From contig JAJRQT010000006.1 in assembly GCA_024280115.1 (NCBI GenBank), positions 1 to 42,267 on the forward strand: a DNA stretch of 42,267 bases, read 5' to 3'. Below the pieces are notes generated by a model. That model ran no database searches. It was not told the DNA's origin and saw only the letters and a list, made by a program, of their open reading frames with translations. Within the stretch, counting starts at the first letter, position 1. Every line of letters starts with the position of its first letter. A program made the position numbers and the translations under genes. Source of the stretch: Bacteroidota bacterium. Its GTDB lineage: Bacteria > Bacteroidota > Bacteroidia > Cytophagales > Cyclobacteriaceae. Below are positions 19,301-26,110 of the stretch, one piece after another.

Positions 19301-19770
19301 TCAAGGAATACAGTAAATAAAGGAATAGCGCTTTGCAGGTAATTGACTACTAAATAATCAATGATGTTTTTTGCGAGATTCGATACAAAATCACTTAATT
19401 CCCCTGAGGATATTCCGGAAAACGTTCCATGTGCATTTACTGTAAATCCGATGGTATCGATATCATCTACCATCCCGGAGATCAGGGTAATTAATTCAGT
19501 TGCTTTATTGGCGGACGTAGAATAGTCTTCCGCTTTGATGGCAGCAATCATCTCCCGAACCACACTGGGCATATCTCCTATCTTATCAGAAACACCAGTT
19601 ATAGCATTCTGGAAATTGGTATCACTCGCTAATGATGCTGGAAATTCGATCCCAAGCTCAGCAAAAAGCAATAAAATTTCACCCGCTTCAACACGATCTT
19701 TAAAGGGCTGAAATAGCTTGGCAATTTCAATTCCTATAGCCTCTAATGTTCCGATTTGATTTTCTGCCAT
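16321..19770 (-). CDS. DUF6603-like 1149-aa beta-rich protein
   Basis: The first ~230 residues are helical and acidic. About residues 250-880 form long runs of amphipathic beta strands with alternating hydrophobic positions, for example GFSLLLLINVTFGTPIALGF near 555-580, followed by YLAGIGGMIGLHRTI. The strands end at AYGYASFKILFIKFKVSFDK near 860-880. This matches my recollection of DUF6603, a domain of unknown function in large bacterial and fungal proteins. The final ~270 residues are acidic and less ordered. No signal peptide is visible, so although the strands look barrel- or groove-like, ordinary Sec/BAM insertion is not supported. A lipid-binding groove or a shell-like beta structure are open alternatives. 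It is tightly spaced: 15 nt after the 488-aa protease gene and 26 nt before the 1095-aa gene. Confidence 0.8.
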   Translation of the reverse strand: MAENQIGTLEAIGIEIAKLFQPFKDRVEAGEILLLFAELGIEFPASLASDTNFQNAITGVSDKIGDMPSVVREMIAAIKAEDYSTSANKATELITLISGMVDDIDTIGFTVNAHGTFSGISSGELSDFVSNLAKNIIDYLVVNYLQSAIPLFTVFLEFFGLIEETIENKGSTNPVLPEYTKKGLRLDRIPDFLDNPAELAKQLYDWGDDASFTGAKLFKKLEKVFNTIGWPAVYDDSGAEPELDLLLATMEPRTSLTPKGIALTIDETIGGSLSQTFSQDKWTLEVGFDAGLEVGAGVSIQPNGNIKLEPPAASSTTIEGSAFVKWISRDNINNQPLIIFGATEASRLETKEISAFLGADFQWVAANKEATGSVTFEAEIKEGKVVIKPGNPDGFLAQILPPEGFSIDFDIKLGINSQKGFYFSGSGTLEFDIPVSISLGPISILNLTVGLSPGSDFKINLGADIKTELGPFVGLVENMGMNTTLTFPDDRKGNLGPVNLSIGFKPPNGIGLSLDAGVVKGGGYLMLDFEKGQYAGALELDFQGLFSFTAIGIINTKFPDGSEGFSLLLLINVTFGTPIALGFNFYLAGIGGMIGLHRTIVTLALQKGVKDGSIDNILFPENIIENITKIISDLDAIFPAKQDQFVLGIMARITWNTPALLTIEAGLVVEFPSPVKIVIIGVIKCALPTPDEAVLQLNVAFVGIIDFDNEILMFDASIFDSRILTITLEGDMALRISWGDKPDFLVSVGGFHPAYTPPTHLQLLAMRRITVNILSGNPSIVLTAYFAVTTNTIQFGAAIEFSFKVSKFGVYGNFGFDVLIQFSPFRFIAGVQASVAVKLGSSTLFSIGLAFNLEGPTPWRAYGYASFKILFIKFKVSFDKTWGEKKENTLPATSILPLLVEELQKDENWDTNPTSNPMELVTLSNTVSDGSAILVRPYGSLEVDQKVVPMDLTMDTFGNYKPDDISKVTIKEVAISNEVQDDEDVDDLKNSFAPSAFKKMEDADKLQAPSYEKQNSGVRVTSTDDILFDYGINRLVEYESILSDFEEEELGNLTFNPDFFKTFISGGDVGKSAMSRVIKNGKMRGEKTVALDDEKYAVVSSIDLSNVHDENLLFNSKADADEYLKDLIKIDPSKKSKVQLSPAFQMADA

Positions 19771-19785
19771 ATCAGATTGCTCCGG

Positions 19786-21252
19786 TTAATGAGTGATTAA
19801 TTGATCATTTTGTGAAAGATATCTTTTCCAATCATCAGGGCTGTTGCCTGAAGAAAGCATATCCATTATTTGCAGGTAGTTATCCGTAACTGCATTAACC
19901 AACTCCGGGCTTCCATTTCTTTGTAGCACAGCAGTCATTTTCAAAATCAGATTCTGCATGGTAACTCCATTGATTAGCTCCGGAACCGGTTTATTGTCCC
20001 TTCTTACACTCCTCGCGATATGCGCCAGGTAAGATGGCCCCTGGTAGCGATGCCAGGCTGCCATCACCTCTCGGTTGTTATTTACAAGATGGAGCAGTTC
20101 AGTCCTGTGTGTTTTAAAACTTTCCAGTAATCGTTTGCTTTCAGCAAATTGTCCTAGCTCTACCTCTAAATATTCCAGCGCATCACTGAGGCTGGCTATA
20201 TTTCTTATGGAAGGAGCAACCGAAGACAATGGCACACCTTTAAACGCAGCCTCATTTGCATGAAACGTACTGTCCAGTACCGTAAAATTTAGTTTGCTTT
20301 CAATATTTTTGATATTAAATGCATATCCTTTTCCCGTCCCGTCTTTGGCAAAATTTAATAATACAACCTGGTTATGTTCATTTACACTTATTGACCCGGA
20401 ATCTCCCCTATCGACATAATTAGCATGTGGTGGATCTTCAGGAGTAATCTGCCAGGTATTGTAGGTTATAGAAATGTTTCCATAACTCTCATAGGGAACT
20501 GTCAGGGAATCATTATCATCAGTGATCTGACCTTTAGTTAATCCGGTAGTACGCCCTCTTTTCCAGATGGTTTCTCCGGGTTTCGGCAGTGCGCTACCGG
20601 CTAAGATCCCAATATCCTTTATCTCGTTTATATACCGGGTTTCCGGAATAGTATCTGTTTCCTGACCTTGTAATAGGGCAATGGCTGCATCCATATTATC
20701 GGCCGTGTTCGGGCTCAGTCTGCCATCCACCACATCCGCAATTTCACCACACGCACAACAGGAACAACACTTATTGTGTGAAGGTTGTCCTACTCTGTCT
20801 CCATCAATATTGGTTCCGTCACCAACTATGACATGCCAGTTACTTAGCAGAATAATTTTTCCATCAGCATTTCTCTTACCAAAACAACCTAATGTTCCCA
20901 GCCCACTATCTGTACTAACTCCAATTTGAATCCCTCCTATCAATGGACGATATTTTGATGAGTCTGCGCAGATCTCTCCAAATTTTGTTTCATTTACATC
21001 TGTCTTAAAACCATAAATTGTATCTGGAATTCTGTCTTTGGCTTTTATTTTTGATTTAGGCTTTTTACTCTTGACTTTTACTTTAAAGCAAAGCTCCCGC
21101 TGCATCTCTCCTTTAATTTCCTTAAGCCCCACTCCCACCGCAACTACTCCCGGCAGAGCCAATAACTCCTTTTCAGCCTTTTTGCGGACTTTGTCGAATT
21201 CCTTATTCATATCCACGACCTCATCTCTTGGTATGTAGGTATCTTTAGCCAT
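19786..21252 (-). CDS. Trypsin-like serine protease with C-terminal accessory domain (488 aa)
   Basis: A chymotrypsin-fold (S1-type) peptidase with a full triad: His140 in LLSNWHVIVG, Asp188 in ADNMDAAIAL and Ser285 in RGDSGSIS. Residues ~25-95 form an N-terminal domain (LPGVVAVGVGLKEIKGE, ending IPDTIYGFKTDV) shared with the 1074-aa protein and typical of NAL1-like cytoplasmic trypsin-fold proteases. A loop after the His carries clustered cysteines (KCCSCCACG), possibly metal-binding or redox-active. Residues ~373-467 form a separate helical domain (LVNNNREVMAAW, then NGVTMQNLILKM) that recurs as the free-standing 138-aa protein encoded directly upstream. No signal peptide, so a cytoplasmic or co-assembled role. 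The start overlaps the 138-aa gene by 8 nt. Natural substrates may be its giant operon partners; this is inference. Confidence 0.87.
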   Translation of the reverse strand: MAKDTYIPRDEVVDMNKEFDKVRKKAEKELLALPGVVAVGVGLKEIKGEMQRELCFKVKVKSKKPKSKIKAKDRIPDTIYGFKTDVNETKFGEICADSSKYRPLIGGIQIGVSTDSGLGTLGCFGKRNADGKIILLSNWHVIVGDGTNIDGDRVGQPSHNKCCSCCACGEIADVVDGRLSPNTADNMDAAIALLQGQETDTIPETRYINEIKDIGILAGSALPKPGETIWKRGRTTGLTKGQITDDNDSLTVPYESYGNISITYNTWQITPEDPPHANYVDRGDSGSISVNEHNQVVLLNFAKDGTGKGYAFNIKNIESKLNFTVLDSTFHANEAAFKGVPLSSVAPSIRNIASLSDALEYLEVELGQFAESKRLLESFKTHRTELLHLVNNNREVMAAWHRYQGPSYLAHIARSVRRDNKPVPELINGVTMQNLILKMTAVLQRNGSPELVNAVTDNYLQIMDMLSSGNSPDDWKRYLSQNDQLITH

Positions 21253-21661
21253 GTAATTGCGGGATTTGAGTGTTATTAATTTTTTTCATTACTTCTCGTA
21301 AAGAATGTGTCTCATGAGCTATTTTCAGGACAGTTGAAGCATATTTTCCAATGGTTCTTTTGAGCTCAGGTGTGCCATTGTCCTGCAGGACTTCCGCCAT
21401 TTGGAGAATCAGGGCTTCCATGGTTACGCCATTAACTTCTTTAAGAAAATCAATATCCTCTTCAAACCCACTGTCCACCACTAATTTGATAAATCTTGGG
21501 CCCTGGTTCCGTTGCCAGCAAACCATGGTGGGGCGGTTTTTATTCACCAGGTACATCACTTCATCGGCATGGGTACGCAATATTTGCAGCACTTCCCTGC
21601 CGAGTGGAGATCCCTTCAGTTGGTCTTCAAAGAATTCGAGTTTGCGGGGTTTCATTATCAT
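21245..21661 (-). CDS. Small helical protein duplicating the protease C-terminal domain (138 aa)
   Basis: Most of this protein (residues ~19-115) aligns by eye with residues ~373-467 of the next gene's protease. Shared elements in order are H at the start of a helix, L-V-N-x-N-R-x-x-M-x-x-W-x-R-x-Q-G-P, N-G-V-T-M-x-x-L-I-L-x-M, and V-L-Q-x-N-G-[ST]-P-E-L. The domain is all-helical without catalytic motifs and is probably a protein-interaction or oligomerisation module. The gene overlaps its upstream neighbour by 4 nt (ATGA) and its downstream neighbour by 8 nt, so all three should be translationally coupled. It may compete with or bridge the same partner as the protease tail. Confidence 0.85.
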   Translation of the reverse strand: MIMKPRKLEFFEDQLKGSPLGREVLQILRTHADEVMYLVNKNRPTMVCWQRNQGPRFIKLVVDSGFEEDIDFLKEVNGVTMEALILQMAEVLQDNGTPELKRTIGKYASTVLKIAHETHSLREVMKKINNTQIPQLHG

Positions 21662-22248
21662 TGAATTTCGATATCAATATATCCAGATTCACAAGTAGTG
21701 TGTATGGTTCTTTTCTCTGCTAATAGAATAGACATCTTTAGATTTATTTTATATTTTCCCTTTGATAATGGTTTGGATTTTGTTGTTCGATCCAATGCAT
21801 TTTCTCTATCAATATCTAGAACTCTATCTATCAGAATCGTGTATTTGTATGTTGTATTACCTTTCAATATAATTTTTTCATTATTGACGATATCCAACAA
21901 ACTGGATTCATTTTGACTACTATCAAATGCCTTGATTTGATAGGGTCTTTTAATTTCAATCGATTTGGCCGCATTAATAATATGTCGGTTCGGACCAGCC
22001 GAGGGAAGTTGTAATGGCCAGCCTTCTTCATCTTCCATGATAACATGAAAAAAATCCAAAGGATTTAAGACCAATTTATCTGATGAGGAATTATTAGTAA
22101 GCATTAATTTAAAGGATATACCTCCGTGTGAAAAAGCTTGCTCTTTTTCAATATTATACTGGATGACGATATCCGAAACGGTAAGATGTTTTTCAGACAA
22201 TTCGTCTAGTGCTGAGAAGTTTCTTTCCATTATATTTTTTTTTGCCAT
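21658..22248 (-). CDS. Beta-sandwich-like 196-aa protein of unknown function
   Basis: No signal peptide. The body reads as alternating beta strands of an immunoglobulin-like fold (ISFKLMLTNNSSSDKL near 44-59, WPLQLPSAGPNRHI, GKYKINLKMSILLAEKR near the end). The layout (N-S in an early strand, then aromatic-x-G-W, then a G-K/T-Y strand) is reminiscent of small Ig-fold inhibitors or chaperone-like proteins such as BsuPI-type protease inhibitors. The similarity is only of pattern and I would not name it. Lying between two protease genes, an inhibitor or chaperone role would make sense but is speculative. The start codon is followed by a 9-A run covering codons 2-5, with a second possible ATG at codon 7. 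Its stop overlaps the start of the 138-aa gene. Confidence 0.8.
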   Translation of the reverse strand: MAKKNIMERNFSALDELSEKHLTVSDIVIQYNIEKEQAFSHGGISFKLMLTNNSSSDKLVLNPLDFFHVIMEDEEGWPLQLPSAGPNRHIINAAKSIEIKRPYQIKAFDSSQNESSLLDIVNNEKIILKGNTTYKYTILIDRVLDIDRENALDRTTKSKPLSKGKYKINLKMSILLAEKRTIHTTCESGYIDIEIQ

Positions 22249-22262
22249 ATGATTTTTTTTTT
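22235..22262 (-). repeat. Two poly-A tracts flanking a start codon
   Basis: On the coding (minus) strand there is an A10 run at 22262-22253, just upstream of the ATG, and an A9 run at 22243-22235 inside codons 2-5 of the 196-aa gene. Such homopolymers are prone to slippage: the first could alter leader spacing, the second the reading frame, with possible rescue at the ATG of codon 7 (22230-22228). Confidence 0.5.
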
Positions 22263-22350
22263 AGTTTCACGTCCTTTGCATGTACTAAACAGGAGAATGA
22301 AAACAATTAGATATCCACTTTTAAATAAGTTAGTCATTTTCAATTGTTAA

Positions 22351-25300
22351 TCAAGGGCAAACCGGTGGACATGCAGCCCAACCATTTGCCCTAGAATGAG
22401 CACAAATCGCTGTAATCATTGGTGTAACTACAGCACGCTCTGCTACATCTGTTGGCCCGCCGTGATCACCTGCCCCTGCTGTTATAAGTACAACATATTG
22501 TGCATCCCAGTTTGTCCTTGCAGCAACAAGGGCAGCGGCAAATCCTGGTAAGGCTTTTATAGCTGTAATAGCGGTGGCTTGCGTCATCATTGCTGCGTGT
22601 GGCACACTCAATGCCTCAATACTATTTCGAAGAACAGGTAATACAGTAGCGTGATTAAGCGCTGGTAAAAGACGCGTCGCATGCACATTTTCATGAGCTT
22701 GAACAGCTCCTAACATATACCATCCAGGGGAAGCAGGGTTTAATGAGTTCAGATTATTCATCTGATCGCAGTAATTTGCCTCTGCTGTATTCCCTCCGGG
22801 ACCTGTAACCTCATTAATTCCAGCCACAAGTCTTGCTTGTATGGAATAATTCCCTGTAACAGTAAGTAAACCTGCTTTCCAGTTAGCGCCAGAGCGGTAT
22901 GCGCATATAGTTACTGTAATATTTTCATCTTCTGTATATCCCCAATCTGAACCAAGAGCAGCAACCGATGCTGGACTAGGCGGGATCAGGGATAGACCGG
23001 TAGTAGCGGCAAATGCAATATCTGTAACTGTTCTTCTTTTAAACCAAGCTTTACTATTACCAGGATTCGTTGCTTGAATTTTAACGGCTTTAGCCCTATT
23101 TGCATTGGCTGATACAGTGTTATAATTTACTTTAACAGATATTGCTCCATTAACTGTACCAGAAGGTGCGATTGATGCCCCATCTGCCTCAATGATTAGC
23201 GCAATTGTACCTCCATTAGTTACGTCCCAATTCAGAGCTCCTCCACCGATACCGAAATCAGCTGCATTAAAAATCTCTTCATTATTTACGCATAATACGG
23301 CTTCACCACCTTGTCTATCCAGCCACTCAATAACATTCACAATTGCCTCTGCTGCACTGCTCAGCTGATTTCCTGCAGTTCTGGAAAGTGTCCCGGTACC
23401 GTCATCAGCCGTAGCCGTGAATTTTAACTGCGGATCATTTGCAGGTGCATTAAAAGTGACAGTATTCCCGGTAGAACTGCTCAAAGCTACAGCCGGACCA
23501 GCAGTTTGTAGCCAGCTAACTGTCACCGCATCCTTGTCTGCATCAACTGGAGTGGAGGAAAGGGTTACCGGCTCACCGGGTTTTACCTCCTGGAAAGCAT
23601 TGACTGAAATTGTCGGTTGCTGGTTGGGTATATTTTCAGTATTGGTTCCTGCTCCAATAGTATTTATTGTTCCAACACCAGGAGGAGGAGTGCTTCCGCT
23701 TTGATCAGCAGTCAGATTGGCAAACCATTCCGCAAACGAGGTAATCCGTATCCAGGCTGTGCCATCATGAAATTCAAGGTAGTCCCGGAAATCTGCTCGA
23801 AGATATCCCTGTAGTAGATTTGTAGGATCAAAACCTTCGTTGGCTAAACGGAAAACTTCACTAGGCAAAGCATCTGTCGGTTCCTGAAAATCATCGGCAG
23901 AGCTGTCTCCCGCAGAAATCCAATCCACCTGATCGGTATGGGTCCGGTTAGTTGCACCATTGGCCTGTTCTCCTTTAGTAAATTTGGTTTGCCGGCGTGC
24001 AACGATATTGCCCTCTGTATCAGCAGGTGCATCCACCTCAAAGCTGATACCTCCACTACCGCTCCATTGTAGGTCAGAAGGTATGATATCATAAACAATT
24101 TCTGCTTTAGCAAGAAACCATGTTGCTCCATCGGTTCCGGGAACAGCCACACCTGCCTGGTTATTTGTGCCTCCTGTAGCAGTGAACCGTTTGGTATTGT
24201 CACTGTCTAAAGAATTTGATGTATTTACAGCCCGTGGGGTAAATTTAAAGATTGTCCGGAATTTAGTTACCGGTGGTTCTGAACCTTTCTTTGCTTCGAT
24301 CCAGACTGTATCTGTCGGGTTTTTGGTGGCCGAGACAGCATCATACCTCACTGAAATGCTGGAACGATTACTGGCTGTCTGACCGCTTGTCTCAATTATG
24401 ACAGCTCCCGCAGCACCTTTGGAGACATCCCAATCAATATTACCTGTAAAACCAAAATCGCTGCTATTAAATGTTTCGATAGGGTTCAGTGCAGTATCTG
24501 TCTGCCCACCAGGCCACGCATGTAATTCACACCCCGTAGTTCCTCCTCCAACAGGTTCGGTTATTGTTGAAGCATCAGTCCCTGCAATGGTAATACCCAA
24601 ATCGATCATCACTGGTTTTATGTGGGTAGCAATGATCTTTGTGAGGGCTAATTTTGTTCCTGCAACATCATTCATTTGCGCGGCCGCCACCAATAAACCA
24701 ACAACCTGATTGCTTGAATTGACAATCACGGCTCCGGAATCTCCATGGCAGGCAAAAGGATCTCCAGGATTGCCATCCGTGAGTTCGATGAGCATATGAT
24801 TGGTGCCGTAAGCTATATCACTGACTTTGCCGGTGGTCAATCCGGTTGCTCTGCCAAATTTCTTTAAGTTATCAAAACAAATAATAGCCGCTGCACCGGA
24901 AACATCCGTACCTATGCCTTCCACTTTGTTTTCTGTACTATTACTTGAGACCTTATCCCGAATATCATCATGGATTTCAATGAGCGCACAATCCAGGTCG
25001 TTTGTAGAAGTAGCTTTAACAACATCGCCAATATATCCACGTGGGCAGCAACAGCAACTGACCCAGTATTTTGGCTGACCAATTTTTGTATTAAACGTTG
25101 TTATAGAATCAGAGGCAGCATTGACAACATGGGCACATGTTAATCCGACAAGTGAATTATCACTTTTTCTCCGTGCTAATATCCCTAAAGTTCCATAACC
25201 AGATGGTTGGTCATTATCAAAATGTTCGTTTCTTATACTAATTCCCCCGCGTATGCCGTCATCCCTGTACTCGCTGTCATTCACATTTAAATTACTACTT

Positions 25301-25575
25301 GCACAAATTAATGACTCTTTTTCAAAATAGGGGATTACATCCGTCTGAACTCCAAAAATTTGTTTGGGTATGCGCTCTTTATTTGGAATATCATGCAATG
25401 GTTTCTTTTTATCTATGTAAAACCTAAAAGCCCATTCTTCTAATAGCTTTCCATTCTTTTCTTTTGCACCCAAACCAATGATATGAACTCCCGTCAATGC
25501 TTCAAACTGCTTTCGTACATGGGGTAGTAACGAAAGAAAATGCCGTTGCTGATCAAGAATCCGGGAACGTTTCAT
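22351..25575 (-). CDS. Double-protease multidomain protein: trypsin-like N-terminus, PKD-like middle, HExxH C-terminus (1074 aa)
   Basis: Domains in order: residues ~15-85, the N-terminal domain shared with the 488-aa protease (LTGVHIIGLGAKEKNGK, ending IPKQIFGVQTDV). Residues ~95-330, a trypsin fold with His149 (LTCAHVVNA), Asp195 (NDLDCALIEI) and Ser280 (HGDSGAVIV), and a Cys cluster (SCCCCPRG) where the other protease has one. Residues ~369-445 and ~769-855 are two copies of a beta module (FNSSDFGF and FNAADFGIGG starts, each followed by WDV). Residues ~650-740 look like a PKD/REJ-type Ig domain. The C-terminal ~130 residues contain H961-E-N-V-H965, a gluzincin-like zinc site, with further D/H/E near 1033-1045 as possible third ligands. 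No signal peptide. A 102-nt gap separates it from the seven downstream genes, so it may be the first gene of the same operon or a separate unit. Confidence 0.85.
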   Translation of the reverse strand: MKRSRILDQQRHFLSLLPHVRKQFEALTGVHIIGLGAKEKNGKLLEEWAFRFYIDKKKPLHDIPNKERIPKQIFGVQTDVIPYFEKESLICASSNLNVNDSEYRDDGIRGGISIRNEHFDNDQPSGYGTLGILARRKSDNSLVGLTCAHVVNAASDSITTFNTKIGQPKYWVSCCCCPRGYIGDVVKATSTNDLDCALIEIHDDIRDKVSSNSTENKVEGIGTDVSGAAAIICFDNLKKFGRATGLTTGKVSDIAYGTNHMLIELTDGNPGDPFACHGDSGAVIVNSSNQVVGLLVAAAQMNDVAGTKLALTKIIATHIKPVMIDLGITIAGTDASTITEPVGGGTTGCELHAWPGGQTDTALNPIETFNSSDFGFTGNIDWDVSKGAAGAVIIETSGQTASNRSSISVRYDAVSATKNPTDTVWIEAKKGSEPPVTKFRTIFKFTPRAVNTSNSLDSDNTKRFTATGGTNNQAGVAVPGTDGATWFLAKAEIVYDIIPSDLQWSGSGGISFEVDAPADTEGNIVARRQTKFTKGEQANGATNRTHTDQVDWISAGDSSADDFQEPTDALPSEVFRLANEGFDPTNLLQGYLRADFRDYLEFHDGTAWIRITSFAEWFANLTADQSGSTPPPGVGTINTIGAGTNTENIPNQQPTISVNAFQEVKPGEPVTLSSTPVDADKDAVTVSWLQTAGPAVALSSSTGNTVTFNAPANDPQLKFTATADDGTGTLSRTAGNQLSSAAEAIVNVIEWLDRQGGEAVLCVNNEEIFNAADFGIGGGALNWDVTNGGTIALIIEADGASIAPSGTVNGAISVKVNYNTVSANANRAKAVKIQATNPGNSKAWFKRRTVTDIAFAATTGLSLIPPSPASVAALGSDWGYTEDENITVTICAYRSGANWKAGLLTVTGNYSIQARLVAGINEVTGPGGNTAEANYCDQMNNLNSLNPASPGWYMLGAVQAHENVHATRLLPALNHATVLPVLRNSIEALSVPHAAMMTQATAITAIKALPGFAAALVAARTNWDAQYVVLITAGAGDHGGPTDVAERAVVTPMITAICAHSRANGWAACPPVCP

Positions 25576-25832
25576 GATTGCATCCTATTTATTAAAAAAT
25601 AAGCTAAGGAAGTTTTTGTCTTAGTTATCCTCAATAAAGTCAGGATTATACTTATAAGAATCATCGTGTTGAAACGATTGAATAATCGAAGTGGCGAAAC
25701 TAAATCGAGAGTCACTATAGTTAGTTAGTAGTCTTGTCTGTGCGTTATTATAAACAGTTAAATTAATGTTTATTTATTAAACAAACAAAAAAGTAATGAT
25801 TAATTCTCCTGATTTTCTCTTTCAATCCAGAC

Positions 25833-25852
25833 ATCAGTATCAGGATACTGAT
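25833..25852. promoter_or_regulatory. 20-bp perfect palindrome, candidate operator
   Basis: ATCAGTATC-AG-GATACTGAT is a 9-bp perfect inverted repeat with a 2-bp spacer. It has no T-run and lies mid-way in a divergent intergenic region, which favours a dimeric regulator site over a terminator. I did not notice another copy elsewhere in the window, and the cognate regulator is unknown. Confidence 0.4.
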
Positions 25853-25943
25853 TGCAAATTCCTTTGCTTCTAACCAATAAGCCTGTACAAGTTAGAATCA
25901 AAGAGATTGATATTAAAATGATAAATCAATCCTGGAATTCTTT

Positions 25944-25970
25944 ATTCAATCTTTTGAAATTCAATCTTTT
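25944..25970. repeat. 12-bp direct repeat
   Basis: ATTCAATCTTTT occurs at 25944-25955 and again at 25959-25970, a 15-nt period (about 1.5 helical turns), 60-85 nt upstream of the GH9 start. It could be a regulator site or chance in AT-rich DNA. Confidence 0.3.
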
Positions 25971-26029
25971 AACCCACTATATTTGAATGGGCAGGAAGTT
26001 AAGTTTGTAATTGTTAAATTTACTTTAAT

Positions 26030-26110
26030 ATGAAAAGAGAAAGAAAAAGTTTTAACAAGGAATTTAATCTGATGGCAGTAGAATTATGTCAATCAGTGGA
26101 CTCATGCAAA
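26030..26110 (+). mobile_element. Possible IS3-family OrfA N-terminal remnant fused to the GH9 frame
   Basis: The first ~22 residues (MKRERKSFNKEFNLMAVELC) match the typical start of IS3-family OrfA proteins: K-R-x-R-K-x-F-x-K-E-F-K-L-M-A-V-E-L. They look nothing like a glycosidase or a signal peptide. The similarity fades after about residue 25, where the helix-turn-helix should continue. The remnant stays in frame with the GH9 gene. The assignment is by pattern only. Confidence 0.5.

Larger units (their letters stand above)
25576..26029. promoter_or_regulatory. Divergent intergenic region between the giant operon and the GH9 gene
   Basis: This 454-nt AT-rich spacer must hold the promoter of the minus-strand protease gene and that of the plus-strand GH9 gene. 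It contains a perfect 9+2+9 palindrome (25833-25852) and a 12-bp direct repeat (25944-25955 and 25959-25970). On the minus strand an AGGATG stretch sits a few bases before the ATG of the 1074-aa gene. No coding capacity is seen. Confidence 0.5.

Noticed and set aside
22253..22262. T10 run as a plus-strand terminator
   Set aside because: No stem precedes it on the plus strand and no plus-strand gene ends there; it is better seen as a homopolymer ahead of the 196-aa start.
3831..25575. Contractile injection system or prophage
   Set aside because: There is no sheath, tube, baseplate, spike, AAA+ ATPase, capsid, portal, terminase or integrase; size and order alone do not support a phage-tail-like particle.
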